DNA of 64,000 nucleotides from Anaerolineaceae bacterium. Lineage in GTDB: Bacteria; Chloroflexota; Anaerolineae; Aggregatilineales; Phototrophicaceae. Location: contig NZXX01000001.1 in the NCBI GenBank assembly GCA_002702065.1, positions 1,364,001 through 1,428,000 of the forward strand, given 5' to 3'. The notes beneath the pieces were generated by a model that worked only from the letters and a program-made list of their open reading frames with translations, searched no databases and was not told the origin of the DNA. The position numbers and the translations under genes were made by a program. This document shows, one piece after another, positions 7,801 through 15,461 of the stretch. Each line of letters begins with the position of its first letter. Positions within the stretch are counted from its first letter, which is position 1.

Positions 7801-8935
7801 GCTATGGGGCACCGATGGCATCTCAAATCCGGTCTACGAGAGCCACACTGGCAGTGTGACTGGTATGCTTCATATTACCGATGGTCTTATCCTCTCCTGG
7901 GCTCACGACAATGAGATGCGGCTGTGGCGGCCCGACGGCTCCCCCGTTCAAGTTCTCGAAGGCCATACCGATGTAATATCTGGTGCGCTTGAGCTACGCG
8001 ATGGCCGCATCCTTTCCTGGTCCTTTGACAGCACCCTGCGGCTGTGGCAGCCCGACGGCTCCCCTGTTCAAGTTCTCGAAGGCCATACCGATGCCGTGTT
8101 TGGGGCGCTCCAGCTTCGTGATGGCCGCATCCTTTCCTGGTCCCTTGACAGCACCCTGCGGCTGTGGCAACCCGACGGCTCCCCCGTTCAAGTTCTCGAA
8201 GGCCGCACCGATGGTGTGTTTGGGGCGCTTGAGCTCCGAGATGGCCGCATCCTCTCCTGGGCTAACGACTATGAGATGCGGCTGTGGCAACCCGACGGCT
8301 CCCCTGGCCCGGTCCTTGAAGGTGACATCGGAGATGTGCTTGAGGCATTCGAGCTGAGTGATGGACGCATCCTCTCCTGGTACGACGATTTTAAGATGCA
8401 GCTATGGCAACCCGACGGCTCCCCTGGCCCCGTCCTTGAGGGCCATACCACCAGCATAATCGGGGCACTCGAGCTGAGCGATGGCCGCATACTCTCCTGG
8501 TCTAGCGACAGTACCCTGCGGCTGTGGCAACCGGATGGCTCACCTGGTCTGATCCTCGAGGGCCACGCAGGCAGCGTGCGCGGGGCACTCGAGCTGAGCG
8601 ATGGCCGCATACTCTCCTGGTCTAGCGACAGCACCCTGCGGCTGTGGCAGCCGGATGGCTCATTGGGACCTGTGCTCAAGGGTCATGTCGGCGCTGTGTA
8701 TAGGGCACTCGAGCTGAGCGATGGCCGCATACTCTCCTGGTCTAGCGACAGTACCCTGCGGCTGTGGCAACGGGATGGAATCCCGTGGGCCACATATGCT
8801 GGCTCGTCACCCATAACCTGCAGCATCCCGATTGAGAAAAAATCGTTATTAGTTGCAGGAGATAGCAACGGGCAAGTACTATTCCTTCAAATAATGGAGG
8901 GCCAATGTGGTGCTTCAGAATCCAACTCAGCATAA
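4886..8935 (+). CDS. TIR - NB-ARC-type STAND NTPase - WD40 repeat protein
   Basis: About 1,349 residues. Order: a TIR domain (residues 1-~145, beginning HLFFSYAHADADR, with the usual LWLDK/ENSIKAAID pattern), an NB-ARC/STAND ATPase with P-loop GTGGIGKT near residue 183 and VLDN Walker B, a helical linker, then 17 WD40-like repeats of ~40 residues (ELSDGRILSWS...LRLWQPDGSPGPVLEGH). TIR-STAND proteins are known in bacteria as pathogen sensors that oligomerise and deplete NAD+ or make signalling nucleotides. An antiphage role is therefore inferred from architecture. The ATG at 4886 follows GGAGAGGT; the upstream GTG 4844 lacks a site. The repeats are nearly identical at DNA level, pointing to recent tandem duplication. 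Confidence 0.85.
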   Translation: MAHLFFSYAHADADRLLPIHARMELITEHSLWLDKIGLERGTAWENSIKAAIDDCYGVIFAVTKTFITRPFILNKEIPWAFDRFKDKQGVQLFPILFDDVELPDLLKTPYITQLIDARDGVMERVYDELKQILPPPQAGNQPFVVSWPRLPNFKGRDQLLMELHHKMMGEGRVGVKTAGLHGTGGIGKTQLAVEYAHRYRYYYPAGVYWLNAAADWRQEIADCAVHLDRSLIERTTDERVLAFREHLAAQENDALLVLDNVADPAEVARRLVAPKLTLMDICQQTRTRLLVTTRKQTLDGFVAVSVDVLAPLDARAVLLDAWVTSRRNDAADVDALDSIAESLGYLPLALAWMTAALQELLDLAPGDLLAELRTRGLDDLVRELQRNSIDLGTPEYHDRLVATALSWQLSQLKSVTPVQLLALTAAYGEAAIVPLERLRLLANLPDKGLVRPFPKAIKELQAYNLVETLDNKTALRLHPLTQQYVMQELHAPIVMGENIVHLVNAYRDPTTIDVQTRKRGFSEILEDLRATQAVLPTANAHLVTLIRVFLLAEPHLLHVSDGVQESYVLQQIRDRAYHEGVEPLISDCDVWLENKRYIRNVGKAFPADAALLRIIHGHTDAVVGVLELSDGRILSWSYDSNLRLWQPDGSPGPVLLGHTGGVNEALELSDGRILSRGADYAIRLWQLDGSPGPVFEGHDHAVFGMLELSDGRILSWSNDRTLRLWQPDGSPGPVLEGHADAVLGALELRDGRILSWSIDGTLRLWLPDGSPGPVLEGHNSAVQWALELGDGRILSWASIFLGNENILRLWQPDGSPGPVLEGHTYSINGALELGDNRILSWSIDRTLRLWQPDGSPGPVLEGHSNSVRGALELSDGRILSWADDNTLRLWQPDGSPGPVIEGHTDTVFGALQLRDGRILSWTGGLLSAHVLHIWYSDGTPGPMLKGHHHIIVGALELSDSRILSWSYDTTMRLWGTDGISNPVYESHTGSVTGMLHITDGLILSWAHDNEMRLWRPDGSPVQVLEGHTDVISGALELRDGRILSWSFDSTLRLWQPDGSPVQVLEGHTDAVFGALQLRDGRILSWSLDSTLRLWQPDGSPVQVLEGRTDGVFGALELRDGRILSWANDYEMRLWQPDGSPGPVLEGDIGDVLEAFELSDGRILSWYDDFKMQLWQPDGSPGPVLEGHTTSIIGALELSDGRILSWSSDSTLRLWQPDGSPGLILEGHAGSVRGALELSDGRILSWSSDSTLRLWQPDGSLGPVLKGHVGAVYRALELSDGRILSWSSDSTLRLWQRDGIPWATYAGSSPITCSIPIEKKSLLVAGDSNGQVLFLQIMEGQCGASESNSA
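6731..8810 (+). repeat. 17 tandem ~120-bp repeats (WD40 units)
   Basis: Each unit codes for one WD40-like blade and keeps blocks such as GATGGCCGCATCCT, GCGGCTGTGGCA and GGCTCCCCTGG. Adjacent units near 8460-8760 are almost identical. Two units (near 7270 and 7650) have extra codons. Expansion or contraction by slippage or recombination is expected. Confidence 0.9.
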
Positions 8936-9220
8936 AACCCTCCTGTCATGACACACCATCCATCCGGAACGCGGGCCATGTGGCCGTTGGACAAGTCCTT
9001 CTCGCTCCAACCGGGCCAGATACAACCGCGCCGTTCGCTCGCTGATGCCCAAGTGATCCGCTAGCAAGGGCGAAATGACCGGCCCACGTCGCCAGCGGTT
9101 CAGTTCTTGCAGCACACGTACCACCGGCCCGCGCTCAAATGGCGAGAGTGATCGTTGCGGGGGCATGTCCCACACCAGCGGCAAAGCGAGCTGTCCCGGT
9201 GCAATCCGATGACGACGCAT
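8927..9220 (-). CDS. Winged-helix DNA-binding protein
   Basis: A 97-residue basic protein. Residues ~35-85 form a winged HTH: LQELNRWRRGPVISPLLADH, then LGISERTARLYLARLERE, then a GLVQRP wing. It is the last gene of the leftward operon that begins with the replication-initiator-like gene at 13859, and it runs convergently into the TIR-STAND gene, overlapping its last bases. Probably the regulator of the plasmid-like operon (inference). Confidence 0.7.
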   Translation of the reverse strand: MRRHRIAPGQLALPLVWDMPPQRSLSPFERGPVVRVLQELNRWRRGPVISPLLADHLGISERTARLYLARLEREGLVQRPHGPRSGWMVCHDRRVLC

Positions 9221-9274
9221 TCCTTATCCCTATTCAAATCCCATCCATTGCCCACAAAATCACCAACGTTGCTG

Positions 9275-9457
9275 TCATCGGTTCACCCTCAATCGTCGCC
9301 GGGCAACGACGAACCGCTGCCCGGTTTCATTCACAACGAGCGCGCTTGCCATCTGGACCGATACAACGCACTTCCCCCGGTCATCGCGCACCGGGTCGCA
9401 CTGCATCCCGCGCAGCGCCGGGTCGGTCAGATGATCACCCAGATAGGTGTAGCGCAT
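9275..9457 (-). CDS. Small conserved-looking protein in the par operon
   Basis: A 60-residue product beginning MRYTYLGDHLTDPALRG, with RGKCVVSV and GQRFVVARRRLRV strands; it reads like a small beta-rich domain. The ATG at 9457 overlaps the ASCH stop codon (TGATG), a normal translational-coupling arrangement; an upstream GTG at 9478 is possible. Function unknown. Confidence 0.6.
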   Translation of the reverse strand: MRYTYLGDHLTDPALRGMQCDPVRDDRGKCVVSVQMASALVVNETGQRFVVARRRLRVNR

Positions 9458-9861
9458 CACGATTGACTCCACTCCCACAGACCCAGCTTGCCGACGGCAG
9501 GCACCGGTTGCGGGAAGATGTCAACGACCTTGACCAGCCACGCATAGCGGCCCGGCTCATAATTGCCCAGCGCGTGCTCCATCGGGCTCAGTCTGGGCAG
9601 CAGCTCATGCGTCCGGTAGACCTTGCGCAGCTCGACGATGCCCAGCACACAGCCCAACGGCAGATCGGCGTCGATGATGGCTCGCGCCTCCGGAAAGCGG
9701 CGTAACTGCGCGGCCATGTCCCGATCTGCTGCGTCATACCCCTTGGCGGCGTGAATGGTGATCTTGCCCCGGTAGCCGGTGTTCCAACTGCGCGTCTCGA
9801 AGCGCTTGACCTGGGCCATGATCAGGCTGGCATAGGGCTGCCGGATGCTAAGCGTTTTCAC
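9457..9861 (-). CDS. ASCH-domain protein
   Basis: A 134-residue protein starting MKTLSIRQPYASLIMAQVKR, then FETRSWNTGYRGKITIHAAK and GCVLGIVEL, which is the ASCH/PUA-like fold pattern. ASCH domains bind RNA or modified nucleosides, and some are amidohydrolases acting on modified cytidines. GTG start with GGGGGTG upstream. It overlaps its neighbours by a few bases on both sides, so it belongs to the same leftward operon as the ParA/ParB-like genes. Confidence 0.8.
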   Translation of the reverse strand: MKTLSIRQPYASLIMAQVKRFETRSWNTGYRGKITIHAAKGYDAADRDMAAQLRRFPEARAIIDADLPLGCVLGIVELRKVYRTHELLPRLSPMEHALGNYEPGRYAWLVKVVDIFPQPVPAVGKLGLWEWSQS

Positions 9862-10292
9862 CTTTCACCCCCTGCCGGTAAGGCCATCAGACGCGGGATC
9901 TGTTCGACCAGCTCCGGCGCACTGGACTCTGCCACTGTGTGGCCGCCAGGCAGCAGCAGCCAGGGGATAAACGCCGTCCGCGGACCCAGCACTTTGGCCG
10001 CGACCACGCGCGATTTGACATCGTGATACATCATCGTCGCCGCCTGGCGCTGGGCAGCCAGCGGCTTGCCGGTTCGAGAGGGCAGCACCGGCCAGCTCAG
10101 CCGGAACCGGTCGCCATTGATCGTGAAGGTCAGCACGTAAGCGGCACGGCCCTCCATCTCGCCGAACATGTAGCCCTGCACCACGCCGTCGACGCTGGCG
10201 ATCAACTTCTTCGTCTTATCGATCCAGGTGTCCGGCGCAGCATTGCTCGACAGCCAGTAATTGACATCTTCGGCATAGACCATCTCGATCAT
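9858..10292 (-). CDS. Hypothetical protein, par operon
   Basis: A 144-residue soluble protein with no family I recognise. It includes AYVLTFTINGDRFRLSWPVLP and a helix AAQRQAATMMYHDVKSRVVA. The pattern (beta-hairpin, then a long helix and PWLLLPGG) repeats in plasmid-associated proteins of this kind. It overlaps the ParB-like stop (ATGA) and the ASCH start, so it is translationally coupled in the operon. Confidence 0.65.
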   Translation of the reverse strand: MIEMVYAEDVNYWLSSNAAPDTWIDKTKKLIASVDGVVQGYMFGEMEGRAAYVLTFTINGDRFRLSWPVLPSRTGKPLAAQRQAATMMYHDVKSRVVAAKVLGPRTAFIPWLLLPGGHTVAESSAPELVEQIPRLMALPAGGER

Positions 10293-12133
10293 GCGCCTGC
10301 CTCCTTGCCTAGCGTCATCATCCGCTTCAGCAGGGTATAGAATGGCCCATCCAGCCAGCGTGTCATCGCCGCCCCCATCGCAGCGTAGTAGTCACTGGCG
10401 ACGCTTTCCAGATCTTCTGTTTCAGCACGCCGTTGCACGTCGCCGACGGTCAGAGCGCGGAGCTCTTGCACCAGCTTGAGCGCGTCCTCATCGTGGTAGG
10501 TGGTGGCGATTGCCTCGCAGTACAGCAGCAGCACATGGGCCGGGTCGTCTTTGGTGACTAACTTCATGCCGCTGCCCGGCCTGGCGGCGGAGGTCTGCGA
10601 ACTGCCGACCGACACAAACTCCCGGTCTGCCGCCGGTGGCGAGATCTCATCCGGCGTCGCCAGCCGCAGGTTATCAAAGCTGCACTTGCGCACGCTGCCG
10701 CCCTTGGTCTTGACGTGGGCCTGGCGCGGCGGGGCCAGCCAGATCACCTTGCCGACCATACCCGGGTCGATCAGCCACACAATGTCGTTGACGCTCGGCG
10801 TCCATTTTTTGACCAGCGGTTCCGGTCGACCTTCTTCGTAACCCGGCCCAGCAGGCGCTGGGGTAGTCGGCGTCGGCGAACTTGGGATATTTGGGATATG
10901 CCCACCGGCAGCCGCCGCCCCCACCGGCTCATCTTCGGCGTCTGCGTACTCGCCATACCGGATTCCGGGGTCGCCGGCCGTTTCCTGGGCGATAAACTCC
11001 TCAAAGGACATGCCCAGGCTCGCCAGGTCGGTGCGGGCATAGTCGATCTCAGCATCGCCAATTGCCACCGTCACCGAATCAGAGTCCCAGCCGATGACCG
11101 CGCCGATCTCCTCAGTTTTCCGCACCATCACCGCTTCGCCGAGCTCAAACGCGACCTCGTCGCCGGTTGTAACAATTTCGTTATTGTTCGTTGAACGAAC
11201 AATTTGAGCTAGATCATCCTTCGGCCAGCTTTCGTCATCGCCCTTGATCCACAGGTCTGGCGGCAGCTTCAGCAGGGCGCGATAGTCGCTCAGCATACTC
11301 CGGCTCTTGATGCCCATCGCACCGAGAATGCGCTCGGTCTGGCCGGTCGGGATCCGGGCATCCGCGATCTGGGCATAGTAATCCTGCTCGCGCTCGAAGG
11401 CCTCCAGCGGCTGGAAACTCTCGCCTGCTTCCTCGAGCAAGTCCATCAGCAGGATGGCGAACTGCCGCGCCCGGCTGATGCTGTTCAGGTCGCTGCGCTG
11501 GTTGTTCTCACTGGCCTGCCGCCACACGTTGAAGGCGACCTGTTGTGCCGGGATCTTGTCGAACCCCGCCACGCCAAATGCGCTCAGCATGTGATAGGCC
11601 AGGTAGCGCCGCTCACCGGTTTCGATCAACCATTTCGGGTCGGTCGACGTCCGGTTGGGATACGGTGCGATCGTGATCGGGTTGGTCAGGGTGCCCAGCG
11701 TCCGGATGTCCGCGGCCAGGTCAGCCACCATCAGCAGCGAGCGTTCAATCGGACCGGGGTTCTCCGGGCGCTGCACCTCGTCACCGGCGACGATGGCCCG
11801 GTATAAATCTTCAACCTGGCCACCAGAATACAGCCGGCGCTTGACATCCGGTGTCAGGGGTGTGCCGGTGGTTTCGCAGTAGGCCAGCAGCGCCCACGTC
11901 AGAAACAGCGGAGGGGACGCCCCTAGCGTGGACTTTCCAGCACGCACTGCACTGGGGATGGCCCGCCGCGGCTGGCGTGGATCCGGCACAATGTCATAAA
12001 TTGGCACCGGTGTGGCCACAATGCGCCCGGTCGCCAGCTCCGGCGCGGATGGCCCGTAGATGTCATTGGCGACGGCTGCCGGGCTGTTGTCGTCAAACGG
12101 ATTCCGGCGGTCAGGAGATCGGCGTGCGGACAT
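10289..12133 (-). CDS. Large ParB-like protein
   Basis: 614 residues. The N-terminal part carries the ParB/Srx-like start VPIYDIVPDPRQPRRAIP and, later, WLIETGERRYLAYHML, the core of the ParB CTPase/nuclease-fold domain. A helical HTH-like middle (SRARQFAILLMDLLEE, ...ERILGAMGIKSRSMLSDYRAL) follows. The C-terminal half has two small SH3/KOW-like stretches (DEVAFELGEAVMVRK; DIVWLIDPGMVGKVIWLAP), which is unusual: partition ParBs are about half this length. It overlaps ParA by 23 bases and has a strong GAGGAGGT site. Likely the centromere-binding partner of the ParA at 12917. Confidence 0.8.
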   Translation of the reverse strand: MSARRSPDRRNPFDDNSPAAVANDIYGPSAPELATGRIVATPVPIYDIVPDPRQPRRAIPSAVRAGKSTLGASPPLFLTWALLAYCETTGTPLTPDVKRRLYSGGQVEDLYRAIVAGDEVQRPENPGPIERSLLMVADLAADIRTLGTLTNPITIAPYPNRTSTDPKWLIETGERRYLAYHMLSAFGVAGFDKIPAQQVAFNVWRQASENNQRSDLNSISRARQFAILLMDLLEEAGESFQPLEAFEREQDYYAQIADARIPTGQTERILGAMGIKSRSMLSDYRALLKLPPDLWIKGDDESWPKDDLAQIVRSTNNNEIVTTGDEVAFELGEAVMVRKTEEIGAVIGWDSDSVTVAIGDAEIDYARTDLASLGMSFEEFIAQETAGDPGIRYGEYADAEDEPVGAAAAGGHIPNIPSSPTPTTPAPAGPGYEEGRPEPLVKKWTPSVNDIVWLIDPGMVGKVIWLAPPRQAHVKTKGGSVRKCSFDNLRLATPDEISPPAADREFVSVGSSQTSAARPGSGMKLVTKDDPAHVLLLYCEAIATTYHDEDALKLVQELRALTVGDVQRRAETEDLESVASDYYAAMGAAMTRWLDGPFYTLLKRMMTLGKEAGA

Positions 12134-12917
12134 AGGTTACCTCCTCAAATTTATTCACGAGATTCCAGGCATCCATCGCGGCGTCACAATTCGGATCCAG
12201 ATTCCACACGGGCACAGCCTCGCCTTCGCTTTCGGTCCAGCGCGTCCGCTGCGGAATCGGGCGCCACACCAGCTCGCCATACTGCTCGCGCAGCAGCTCG
12301 TAATTGGCTGCCTGCTCGACGGTGTTGCCGCGGTAGACCGTTGGCACGATGCCCAGCGTCTCGATCTCCGGCAGCCCCCAGCGTTTCTGGCGGGTCACAT
12401 TGGCTTCCTGCCGCCGCTTGATGCTCTCTTTCAGGCCGTCGAAGTACGTAAAGGCCATCTGCGACACGAACAGCAGCGCATCTGTTGCGGTGTAGAACAC
12501 CCCATGCAGCAGGCTCGGCGTCGGTGATGTGTCGATGATGACGACATCGAACGTATCGCGGTGCTCATCCAGCCGCAGCGTCAGGCGGTCTGAATCGGCA
12601 ATGCTGTTGGCGATGTTGCGAGTCTCCACATTCGATGGCAGCACCCACAGATGCCCCCGCGGCAGCACTTCGCCAGGGATGCCGTACTGTTCCGGCGGTA
12701 CCTCAACACACACGTTTTCCCAGTTCGCATCCCGCACCAGCAGGTCATACAGGCCTGGCTGTTTCGCGATCCGGCAGCGGATGGTGGCATGGGCCTGGGC
12801 ATCGCCGTCGATCAGCAGCACCCGCTGACCCCGTGCCGCCAGGCCAGCCGCGATGTGGGTTGCGACCGTAGTGCGCCCGCTGCCGCCTTTTTCGTTGACC
12901 GTTGTGACAATTTTCAC
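12111..12917 (-). CDS. parA: ParA-type ATPase with Arg in place of the P-loop Lys
   Basis: 268 residues. The N-terminus has the deviant Walker A NEKGGSGRTTVATHIAAGLA: the signature lysine of KGG is present but the P-loop GKT lysine is Arg15. LLIDGDAQAHAT replaces the usual D-x-D-P-Q. VVIIDTSPTPS is the Walker A' region. ParA proteins position plasmid or chromosome cargo by ATP-driven dimerisation on DNA; the substitutions may alter hydrolysis. GTG start behind AAGGG. Second gene of the leftward operon. Confidence 0.8.
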   Translation of the reverse strand: MKIVTTVNEKGGSGRTTVATHIAAGLAARGQRVLLIDGDAQAHATIRCRIAKQPGLYDLLVRDANWENVCVEVPPEQYGIPGEVLPRGHLWVLPSNVETRNIANSIADSDRLTLRLDEHRDTFDVVIIDTSPTPSLLHGVFYTATDALLFVSQMAFTYFDGLKESIKRRQEANVTRQKRWGLPEIETLGIVPTVYRGNTVEQAANYELLREQYGELVWRPIPQRTRWTESEGEAVPVWNLDPNCDAAMDAWNLVNKFEEVTYVRTPIS

Positions 12918-12980
12918 TGCATTTACCCTTTCTGTTTTTGCGATATACTTGTCTTGGGATCGGTCCTTTACCCGCCGGTC

Positions 12981-13859
12981 CTATGCCCCATCCGCCGGGG
13001 CATTTTCTTTTCCGATGTCGCCATAATTGGCATAAAACTGTGCATACGGCGACGACCTCAGTTTCGCCATCCACTCATCCTGACCGCTCCGGGTTGTGTT
13101 TTCCGGTACTGGCTGCTGTTGTAGCTGCTGCAATGCGCCGACCAGGTATGCCTGCCGGGTTTTGGTGAGCTGCCCGGCCATTGCTTTTTCGTCGACGATC
13201 GTGATCAGGCCCTTGATCGCTTCCACCGGCACAGCGCTGAACGTCTGGGCAACAGTCGGGTGCACGCCGGCCTCTTCCAGCAGTTGAACCGAAGGCTCTT
13301 TTTTGGTTTCAACCGAAGGTGTCAAACAATCATCCGGTGGGGGCTTCGCCGATTTCTTCACGGACGCGGCTCTGTTTGTTTTGTTTTTTGTTGTTCTTGT
13401 TTGGTTGTTTTTCTTTATTGTTCTTTGTTTCACCAGGTGAACACCGCCGTTCATGTGGTGAACAGGCTGTTCATCTGGTGAACGCTCCTGTTCATGTGGT
13501 GAACGGGTTTCATCCTCGTCTGACTGTTCATCTGGTGAACACGACTGGTAGCGCGTGATGTTTTCGACCCAGCAATCACGCAGTGTCACGCGGATCCCGT
13601 CCGGCTTTTCTTCGACCCGGATCCGGCCCAGTTTGACCAGCTCGCGCCGCACGGTTGAGACCTTGCCTGTGCTCATGCGCGTCTTGTCAGCAGTTTTCCG
13701 GATCGACTCGGTGCAGTCCCCGTTAACCCCGCACACCCGGCGATAATGCCCCAGCAGCCGGTATTGATATGGGTCAAGGTCGTCATCGTCGATATGCAGC
13801 ATGGGGGCGAAGTATTTCCACAGGCCGCCCTCATCCTGGACAATCTGGTTGTCAGTCAT
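12981..13859 (-). CDS. Replication-initiator-like wHTH protein
   Basis: About 292 residues starting MTDNQIVQDEGGLWKYFAPM. Residues 30-110 form a winged HTH typical of plasmid or phage replication organisers (YQYRLLGHYRRVCG, TADKTRMSTGKVSTVRRELV, then GRIRVEEK and a final strand). A low-complexity charged linker (PDEQ, PHEQ, Lys/Asn/Thr-rich) leads to a C-terminal helical domain (AYLVGALQQLQQQ). I chose the ATG at 13859 because the domain begins there; an in-frame ATG at 13910 exists. It heads the operon with ParA and ParB. Its linker is encoded by five DNA iterons, so it may carry its own origin. Confidence 0.65.
   Translation of the reverse strand: MTDNQIVQDEGGLWKYFAPMLHIDDDDLDPYQYRLLGHYRRVCGVNGDCTESIRKTADKTRMSTGKVSTVRRELVKLGRIRVEEKPDGIRVTLRDCWVENITRYQSCSPDEQSDEDETRSPHEQERSPDEQPVHHMNGGVHLVKQRTIKKNNQTRTTKNKTNRAASVKKSAKPPPDDCLTPSVETKKEPSVQLLEEAGVHPTVAQTFSAVPVEAIKGLITIVDEKAMAGQLTKTRQAYLVGALQQLQQQPVPENTTRSGQDEWMAKLRSSPYAQFYANYGDIGKENAPADGA
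13428..13540. repeat. Five iterons inside the initiator-like gene
   Basis: Copies of GTTCATSTGGTGAAC (S = G or C) lie at 13449-13463, 13469-13483, 13490-13504 and 13526-13540, with a variant at 13428-13442. Each is a dyad of GTTCA and TGAAC. Start-to-start spacing is 21, 20, 21 and 36 bases. The copies fall in two different reading frames (giving SPDEQ/SPHEQ or VHHMN/VHLVK), so the DNA rather than the peptide is conserved. Iterons, origin or parS are the natural readings. Confidence 0.8.
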
Positions 13860-13960
13860 AATGGGTCCAGCCCATAATGACGGTGTGTTCCAAATGGTAT
13901 TAATTTGCATTTTTTCGCCATCTCAACTACACTCCTCATATCTTGTTGTTTCTCCACCAG

Positions 13961-13997
13961 ACCCGCGATTAGTCCGCTCTGACGTCCGCGGGTTTTT
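13961..13997. other. Hairpin with T-run in the 13.86-14.10 kb divergent region
   Basis: ACCCGCG pairs with CGCGGGT and is followed by TTTTTG on the + strand. No gene on the + strand lies just upstream, so it may be an attenuator or part of the integrase attachment region rather than a gene terminator. Confidence 0.35.
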
Positions 13998-14096
13998 GAT
14001 TCCCCGGCTATAAGTCCATGTAATTGCACTCTTACAACCGGCCTGCGCTACAATCCTCATTTCTGCGCCTCTGGCACAATCGAAAGGAGGATTCTC

Positions 14097-15032
14097 ATGC
14101 CAACACTTCATGAGGCGCTGCTTACCTATCTACAGATGGATCGCAGCCCGCAGACCCGGATTCAATACCAGTCAGTGCTTACCCGGCTGGTGAGGGACAT
14201 TGGCCCGCAGCGTGACGTGACGATCATTCGCTATGAAGATTTGGTCGATTATTTCGACCGGCTTCGTCAACGGGGGTTGAAACAGATCACACTAAAAAGC
14301 TACCTGAATGTCGTTAGGACGTTTTTCACCTGGTGCGTGAGGCGTCAATACATTCTGGTGTCCCCTGCTGAGGATTTGCGAGTTCGAACGCCGACGCGCG
14401 ATCCCAACCAGCACAAAGCCATACCGCCAGACGAGCTCACCCGGATGGTCGAATACGCGCGGATCACCTCGCCGCGTAACCATGCCATCCTGCTGTTTCT
14501 GGCAGATACCGGCTGCCGGGTGGGCGGGCTGGTGAGTCTGACCATCCCAAATCTGCACATCGACGAGCAATGGGCCTTGCTGCATGAGAAAGGGGGTAAG
14601 TATCACCGGGCATTTTTTGGTGAGGAAACCCGGCATGCCCTGGAAGTATGGCTAAGCAAACGCCCGGATGTCAGCCATGATTTTGTGTGGACGGGTCCGG
14701 GGACTGGGTATGAACCACTGGGCCGTGCCGCCGTGTCAGCGCTGGTCCGCCGGATCGCCATCAAGACGGATGCCAGCAAGGCATGGGGGCCGCACAGCGT
14801 GCGCCATGCGGTCGGCTGGGCCTTAGCGAAGCGGGGCGTGCCGGTGACGGTCACACAGCGCAAGCTCGGCCACAGCAATCCCAACGTTACGATGGAGTTC
14901 TACTATCCGGATGAAGAAGCCTATGTGATCGAGGTTTCGCGCCGCCATTCGCTGGCCGCACTGGAGCAGCCGGATCAGCCCGAAGAACCGCCAGAATTGC
15001 CGCGGATTGTGCACCGGAAAGGCGCGGGGTAA
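14097..15032 (+). CDS. Tyrosine recombinase / integrase (XerC/D-like)
   Basis: 311 residues. The N-terminal SAM-like core-binding domain (HEALLTYLQMDRSPQTRIQYQ... then KSYLNVVRTFFTWCVRR) is followed by a catalytic domain with DTGCRVGGLVSL (first Arg), HSVRHAVG (H-x-x-R), LGHSN (His) and the nucleophile in VTMEFYY. All the classic R...HxxR...H...Y residues are visible. AAAGGAGG gives a strong start. It sits where the plasmid-like block meets chromosomal core genes, so it is probably the integrase that inserted the 0-15 kb element. Confidence 0.9.
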   Translation: MPTLHEALLTYLQMDRSPQTRIQYQSVLTRLVRDIGPQRDVTIIRYEDLVDYFDRLRQRGLKQITLKSYLNVVRTFFTWCVRRQYILVSPAEDLRVRTPTRDPNQHKAIPPDELTRMVEYARITSPRNHAILLFLADTGCRVGGLVSLTIPNLHIDEQWALLHEKGGKYHRAFFGEETRHALEVWLSKRPDVSHDFVWTGPGTGYEPLGRAAVSALVRRIAIKTDASKAWGPHSVRHAVGWALAKRGVPVTVTQRKLGHSNPNVTMEFYYPDEEAYVIEVSRRHSLAALEQPDQPEEPPELPRIVHRKGAG

Positions 15033-15132
15033 ATTAGTGCCTGGAGATTTCGATTTCATTGCTTAGTGTGCTAAACTAAACGCCATATTAAAAGTGTGAA
15101 TTGTGCGGCATTGAACTTCAGGACTTTGTTGT

Positions 15133-15453
15133 TTGTCTGTGCCGACCCAAGTTTTGGACAAAGGCGTGGTATCAGGAGGGAACTTGCCCGGCCCAACATT
15201 GACATTCGGTTTTCTGCTGGCAACCCTTTACGGCGCAGGTTTCCATTTCTTAATTGGCGGCGATATTCGCCGTTTGGCTCTGTTTTTATTGTCTGCCTGG
15301 GTGGGCTTCAGTCTGGGTCATGTCCTGGGTGTGATGTTAACCATTGATATCATGAACATCGGGACGCTGCGTGTTGCATCCGCAACATTGGGCGCGTTTA
15401 CCGCATTGGTGGTCGCACACGTTCTCACATCCGGTCGTCGAGTTAAGTCGTAA
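15133..15453 (+). CDS. Small multi-pass membrane protein
   Basis: 106 residues with three hydrophobic segments (TLTFGFLLATLYGAGFHFLI, RRLALFLLSAWVGFSLGHVL, then a C-terminal VASATLGAFTALVVAHVL). No family named. TTG start with AGGA upstream. First of three small membrane-associated genes transcribed together. Confidence 0.65.
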   Translation: MSVPTQVLDKGVVSGGNLPGPTLTFGFLLATLYGAGFHFLIGGDIRRLALFLLSAWVGFSLGHVLGVMLTIDIMNIGTLRVASATLGAFTALVVAHVLTSGRRVKS

Positions 15454-15461
15454 GGGATTGT

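Noticed and set aside
6731-8810. Possible CRISPR or other spacer array (regular period)
   Set aside because: The 120-bp period is coding: each unit is one WD40-like blade in a single reading frame, with no spacers.
12983-13003. Hairpin ATGCCCC/GGGGCAT with T-run
   Set aside because: It overlaps the last codons of the initiator-like gene and its T-run is on the strand with no upstream gene, so a terminator is not supported.
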